From CAYSUS01 sp964434165 (GTDB taxonomy: Bacteria; Planctomycetota; Planctomycetia; Pirellulales; Thermoguttaceae): a DNA stretch of 17,708 nucleotides. The first letter of the stretch is position 1. Each line of letters begins with the position of its first letter. The position numbers and the translations under genes are program-made. A model generated the notes under the pieces. It made no database searches. It was not told the origin of the DNA and saw only the letters and a program-made list of their open reading frames with translations. Of this stretch, positions 13,745-17,708 are shown piece after piece. The DNA is taken from the NCBI GenBank assembly GCA_964434165.1, contig CAYSUS010000132.1, positions 1 through 17,708 on the forward strand, written 5' to 3'.

Positions 13745-14045
13745 ACCGCGGGGATGGCCCCGAGGGGACCGCGGCCGCGGAGCCTGCGGCGGCGCAAGCC
13801 CGACGGCCCTGCCCCGCCACGATCGACCGGCCTGAACCGCCGCACCGGCCGGCACTATCCACCCGTAGAACTTTTCTTGCGTTGCGCTCGTCCAAGAGCT
13901 TGTGCGGGCAACGTATATCTCTATATGATGCCCGCAGACCCCGCTCTCGCGTGGGGTTCGGATCGGATGCCGAGACGGAACCGCCCGCGTGCGGCCCGAT
14001 TCTCCGGGCCTGGAACGATCGCCTTCTTGCCGCGAGGACCCGACC
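13745..14045 (+). promoter_or_regulatory. 301-bp intergenic region with candidate promoter and leader hairpin
   Basis: No gene is visible in this stretch. A small GC hairpin (CGGGG 13749-13753 with CCCCG 13758-13762) follows the transporter stop. The AT-rich centre has TTGTGC (13900-13905), a 16-bp spacer and TATATG (13922-13927), the best sigma70-like promoter in the window. It lies inside an inverted repeat (CGTTGC 13880-13885, GCAACG 13908-13913) that could be an operator. A 7-bp stem hairpin with one wobble pair (13938-13957) lies just after the expected start of transcription. The leader would be about 110 nt long, ending in GAGG eight bases before the ATG at 14046. Confidence 0.5.
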
Positions 14046-17000
14046 ATGCGTTGCTCTCGAATCGGCCGGCCCGCGCTTCTCGCGCTGGCGGCGGTTGCGG
14101 TGTTGACTATCCCGAGCTCGTTGCGGGCGGAGGAGGGCCCCGAGAAGCCCGGGGCCAGGCCTCCGGCGCCTGCTTCGGGTGAGGCAACCAGGCAGACGAC
14201 CGACGAGGACGAGGTCCTCCGCGAGCAGAGCATCTACATCCCCTACGAGAAGCTCCGCAAGGTATTCGAGAAGGAGGGCCGCGGGGTCTTCCTGCCGTAT
14301 GAGAAGTTCCGTGCCCTGTGGGAGGCGGCGGAGAAGAAGACCCGGCCGGAAGCCGATCAGGAGCCGCCCCGCGCGTCGGTCATCTCCGAGATCGCCAGCG
14401 AGGCCACGGTGGCCAAGGACGTGGTCGCGGTCACGGCGGTGCTCAAGATCGAGCTGTTGGCCGAGGGCTGGTGCGAGGTCCCGCTGCGGCTTTCCGACGC
14501 GGCCATCTCCAAGGCCTTCATCGACGGCAAGCCCGCGCGGATCGTGCACGATGCGGCCGGGTACAAGCTGCTGGTGGAGAAGAAGGGCAAGGAGCCGGAA
14601 ACGATCGAGCTCGATTTGGAGTATGCCAAAACGATCACGCGCACGCCGGGGCAGAACCGCGTTTCGTTCGAGGCGCCGCAGGCCCCGGTGAATCGGTGGC
14701 GGGTGCGGATCCCCGAGTCGGGCGTGAAGGTGAGCGTGCACCCGATGATCGCCTCGCCCGAGCCGCCCGCGAAGCCGGCCCCCAAGCCCAAGTCCAAGAC
14801 CGACGGGGCGGATCCGTCGGAGACCGTGATGCTGGCCTTCGTGGGCGCGGCTCCCACGGTACGAATCGAGTGGACGGCCAAGGCCGAGGGGGCGACGGGG
14901 CTGGCGGCCCTGGCCAGCGTCCAGGTCCGGCAGCAGGTGACGATCGGCGAAGGGGTCGCGCGCACGCGGAGCGAGCTGGACTACGCGATCAGCCGGGCGG
15001 AGCTGGGGCGGCTTCTGATCGAGGTGCCGGCCGACCAGAAGATCCTCAATGTGTTCGACCCGAACATCCGACAGTGGTCGGTCCTGGAGCAGGAGCCGGA
15101 GGCCAAACCGAAACCGAAGGCCAAGGAAGCGGCGAAACCCGAGGCGAAGGCCGCCGAGCCGAAACCGAAGGCGGCCCCCGAGCCGGCGCCGGGCGTGCAG
15201 CGGATCGAGGTCCAGCTCTTCGAGCCGGCCAAGACCTCGCAGAAGGTGCTCGTGGAGCTGGAGAAGTTCACGGACGACGCCGACCGCACGACGCTGGACG
15301 TGCCCGTCGTCAACGCGGTGGACGCGGGCCGGCAGCAAGGCGTGATCGTGGTCCAGGTGGGAACGGGCCTTCGCGCCGAGCCGTCCGTCGCGACGGACGT
15401 GCTCCAGGTCGATGCCAGCAAGGGCTCGCGCGACCTGCCGCAGGCGATGGCGGGCCGGGCCTGGGACTTCGCCTACCGCTACGCCACCGTGCCGTTCGAG
15501 CTGAAGCTCGAGGTCGAAAAGGTCCAGCCGCGGATCCTCTCCGATTCGCTGGTCGAGGCGTACCTCGAGCCGGACACGCTCGCGCTCGACATGCTGACGG
15601 TCTTCACCATCGAGCGGGCCGGGGCCTTCAAGCTGGAGCTCGACGTGCCGGCCGGGTTCGAGGTGGAGCGGGTGGAAGGCCGGAAGGCGGCCGGCGCCGA
15701 GCCCGTGGCCGTGGACGGGTTTCACCTCACCGGCGAGGACGAGACCCGGCTGGTCGTGAGCCTGAAGCGCAAGGCCTTTGGCAAGGCCGCGGTCTTGGTC
15801 GGCCTGCGCAAGGAGCTCCAGGAGCCCGATCTCCTCACGCCGACGGGCAAGTCGGTGACGGTCCCGCTGACCATTCCGCGGGTGGCGCCGGGGATGGCCG
15901 AGATCGCCAAGGGCCGGCTGCTGATCCACGCGCCCGAGGCCCTGCGCGTCAACGCGGCCGAGACGCCGGGCGCGCGGGGCATCTCCTTTGAAGAGGCGCT
16001 CCAGGGCATGGAGCCGGTCCGATCGGCCAGGCCGTCGGGGGCCCGGCCCGTGCTCGCGATGGCCTTCTCCGAGACGCCCGATCCGGTCGCGCTGGAGCTG
16101 GACGTGGTCCGGCGCAAGCCCCACGTGACCGTGGGCCAGTTGCTGGTCGTCTCGGTGGAGGAGGGCGTGCTGAAGTACCGCGCCACGCTGTTCTACCACG
16201 TCCGCTACAGCCCCGTGAAGAGCCTGAGGCTCCACGTGCCTTCGGAGGTGGCGGGCAAGCTGCGGATCGAGACCCGCGGCTTCCGCGAGGAGGTGATCGA
16301 GAACGCGGAGGAGAAGCCCAAGGAGGGGGTCGAGGCCCCCAAGGAGAAGCCCCGGGGCGGTGACGTGGCCTGGAACCTTCGCGGCGAGGGCGAGCTGTTC
16401 GGCTCCGGCCAGGTGGTGCTGTCCTGGGAACAGCCCATGCCCAAGCTGGTGGTGGCCAAGCCGACCACGGTGACCATCCCGCGATTGCAGGTGAGAGGCG
16501 TGGACCGCGCCCCGGGCAAGATCGTGCTGAAGAAGGCGGAGAACATCGACGTCCGCGCCGAGGGGGACCTGGAGGGCCTTCGCCCCATCGATCCGCAGCG
16601 CGACCTGAAGGACGAGGTCATGCCCGGCGCCGAGGTGCCCGGCGCGGCCCGGGCCTTCGAGTTCCACGACGACGCGTGGACGCTGGCGGTCGAGATCACG
16701 CGCTACGACCTGGAGGAGGTGAAGCGGACGAGCGTCGAGCGGGCCGCGGTCCGCGCCGTGGTCACCCGGGCGGGCCGGATCCCCGTGCAGGCTTTGTACC
16801 GCATGAAGAGCGCGCGCCAGCGCCTGGCCGTCAACCTGCCGCCGGGGGCCGAGTTCGACGCGCAGCCGCTGCGCATCGACGGGCGCACCGTGGGCCTGGA
16901 GAGCGGCGACAAGACGAAGGGTGAATACTTCATTCCGCTGGTCGATCCCGACGCCCAGCGCCCGTTCGTGCTCGAGCTCCGCTACACGGTGCCCGTGCCC

Positions 17001-17708
17001 GACGAGGGCCTCCGCATCGACCTGCCGGTGTTCCCCGAGGAGCCGGCCGTGCAGAAGGTCTTCCTCTGCGTCTTCACGCCCGAGGAGTGGGCCCTGTTGC
17101 GCAAGTCCGGGCCGTGGACCGAGGAGTTCGACTGGTGGCTCGACCCCTCGCTGCACTGGCAGCCCCGGTATCGCGGGCAGGGCGGCGGCACGTGGGACGA
17201 CGGCCGGGCCGTGCGCTGGGTGTGCGAGGGCGTGCGCGTCTCCGGCGACCCCGTGGAGTCGTTCCAGACCGACGGCCGGCTGTGGATGTTCTCCACCCTC
17301 GCGCCCCCGCCCCCGTCCGAAGGCTCCCTGTCCCTGGAAACCGCCGAGCAGCTCGTGGTCAACGGGGCCGTGATGGGGCTGGTGCTCCTGGCGGGCCTCG
17401 TCCTGCTGCCGGCGGGGATCGGCCTGCGCGCATTGGCCGTCGGCGCGATCGTCATCGCGCTGGTCGTCTGCGGCGTGTTTGAGCCGATCTTCGCCATGCA
17501 GGTCCTCGACGCCGAGTTTGGCGCCGCCGTGTTCGTGGTCGTGGTGGTGTGGGCCGTGTGGTTCTTCGTGCGTCGCGGGTCGGACCTGATGGGCATGCTC
17601 GCCCCGCGCGGCGGGCCGGCCGGGGGCGAGGGACGGGGCGCTGCGGAGGCGGCGCAGCGGTCCGAGCCCGTGCCGGCCTCGGTCGTGGACGAGCGACTCG
17701 CCCACCCG
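14046..17708 (+). CDS. Giant exported/membrane protein with (Y/F)(I/L)PYEK motifs (3' end outside window)
   Basis: The reading frame opens at ATG 14046 (GAGG eight bases upstream) and stays open to the window edge: 1221 residues with no stop. A signal peptide (cleavage after Ala28, LRA|EE) is followed by a doubled motif at residues 64-95, IYIPYEKLRKVFEKEGRG and then VFLPYEKFRALWEAA. I associate this with large planctomycete envelope proteins of unknown function. The long middle part is beta-rich, with repeated strand/turn segments and several Pro/Lys/Ala linkers (for example around residues 240-258 and 350-380). Near 1050-1075 there is an Arg- and Trp-containing stretch (HWQPRYRGQGGGTWDD). 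Three hydrophobic segments at about 1107-1125, 1130-1146 and 1157-1176 look like membrane spans, and the rest may end soon after the window. No catalytic motif was recognised. Confidence 0.88.
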   Translation, partial: MRCSRIGRPALLALAAVAVLTIPSSLRAEEGPEKPGARPPAPASGEATRQTTDEDEVLREQSIYIPYEKLRKVFEKEGRGVFLPYEKFRALWEAAEKKTRPEADQEPPRASVISEIASEATVAKDVVAVTAVLKIELLAEGWCEVPLRLSDAAISKAFIDGKPARIVHDAAGYKLLVEKKGKEPETIELDLEYAKTITRTPGQNRVSFEAPQAPVNRWRVRIPESGVKVSVHPMIASPEPPAKPAPKPKSKTDGADPSETVMLAFVGAAPTVRIEWTAKAEGATGLAALASVQVRQQVTIGEGVARTRSELDYAISRAELGRLLIEVPADQKILNVFDPNIRQWSVLEQEPEAKPKPKAKEAAKPEAKAAEPKPKAAPEPAPGVQRIEVQLFEPAKTSQKVLVELEKFTDDADRTTLDVPVVNAVDAGRQQGVIVVQVGTGLRAEPSVATDVLQVDASKGSRDLPQAMAGRAWDFAYRYATVPFELKLEVEKVQPRILSDSLVEAYLEPDTLALDMLTVFTIERAGAFKLELDVPAGFEVERVEGRKAAGAEPVAVDGFHLTGEDETRLVVSLKRKAFGKAAVLVGLRKELQEPDLLTPTGKSVTVPLTIPRVAPGMAEIAKGRLLIHAPEALRVNAAETPGARGISFEEALQGMEPVRSARPSGARPVLAMAFSETPDPVALELDVVRRKPHVTVGQLLVVSVEEGVLKYRATLFYHVRYSPVKSLRLHVPSEVAGKLRIETRGFREEVIENAEEKPKEGVEAPKEKPRGGDVAWNLRGEGELFGSGQVVLSWEQPMPKLVVAKPTTVTIPRLQVRGVDRAPGKIVLKKAENIDVRAEGDLEGLRPIDPQRDLKDEVMPGAEVPGAARAFEFHDDAWTLAVEITRYDLEEVKRTSVERAAVRAVVTRAGRIPVQALYRMKSARQRLAVNLPPGAEFDAQPLRIDGRTVGLESGDKTKGEYFIPLVDPDAQRPFVLELRYTVPVPDEGLRIDLPVFPEEPAVQKVFLCVFTPEEWALLRKSGPWTEEFDWWLDPSLHWQPRYRGQGGGTWDDGRAVRWVCEGVRVSGDPVESFQTDGRLWMFSTLAPPPPSEGSLSLETAEQLVVNGAVMGLVLLAGLVLLPAGIGLRALAVGAIVIALVVCGVFEPIFAMQVLDAEFGAAVFVVVVVWAVWFFVRRGSDLMGMLAPRGGPAGGEGRGAAEAAQRSEPVPASVVDERLAHP

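Noticed and set aside
13745..14045. tRNA, riboswitch or small RNA gene in the intergenic region
   Set aside because: I found no cloverleaf, conserved riboswitch core or terminator-bounded transcript by eye; only a short hairpin and promoter-like hexamers are present.
13692..17705. A 1337-codon open frame on the minus strand opposite the giant protein gene
   Set aside because: It is a shadow of a GC-rich coding strand. Its product is dominated by Arg, Gly, Leu, His and Asp with no signal peptide or domain, whereas the plus frame from 14046 has a ribosome-binding site, signal peptide and membrane segments.

Overview
The window is a GC-rich (clearly well above 60%), gene-dense piece of bacterial DNA. 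It begins inside one gene (in a perfect tandem repeat) and ends inside another, so it may be a whole metagenomic contig. The protein content suggests a Planctomycetes-type bacterium: a secreted protein with a tyrosine/proline block of the type YYSYPVARTYGYSPYAYPP, a very large secreted/membrane protein with the doubled motif (Y/F)(I/L)PYEK(L/F)R, an NPCBM-type carbohydrate-binding domain, and many signal-peptide proteins with long Lys/Glu/Pro/Ala linkers. The taxonomic call is from memory of protein style and has not been tested by a search.

Layout. (1) 1-9353, plus strand, is one long cluster of exported proteins. It holds the C-terminal part of a (GEGK)n/(QG)n coiled-coil protein, a secreted protein with Lys/Glu repeats, an NPCBM-domain protein, an HtrA-like (S1C) serine protease with an intact His-Asp-Ser triad, two further HtrA-like proteins that have each lost all three triad residues, and a small multi-pass membrane protein. 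The second inactive HtrA homologue carries two PDZ domains and an alpha/beta-hydrolase-like domain. Most junctions are tight: 1 bp, an ATGA overlap, 2 bp, an ATGA overlap and 19 bp. The exception is a 139-bp gap before the NPCBM gene. (2) 9431-11488, minus strand, holds three small exported proteins of unknown function: a lipoprotein with a conserved C-terminal domain, a secreted Tyr/Pro-rich protein, and a 66-residue lipoprotein. (3) 11592-13744, plus strand, holds queG (epoxyqueuosine reductase, tRNA queuosine pathway) and an EamA/DMT-family transporter. A G-quadruplex motif lies between them. (4) 13745-14045 is a leader with a candidate promoter and a hairpin. (5) 14046 to the window end is a giant signal-peptide protein with C-terminal membrane segments, cut off by the window edge.

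The most interesting part is the set of three consecutive HtrA homologues, one active and two dead, co-translated downstream of a carbohydrate-binding-type protein. I read it as a candidate envelope quality-control or substrate-recruitment complex, in which the inactive paralogues are scaffolds or adaptors for the active protease. The triad losses are read directly from the sequence; the complex is inference.
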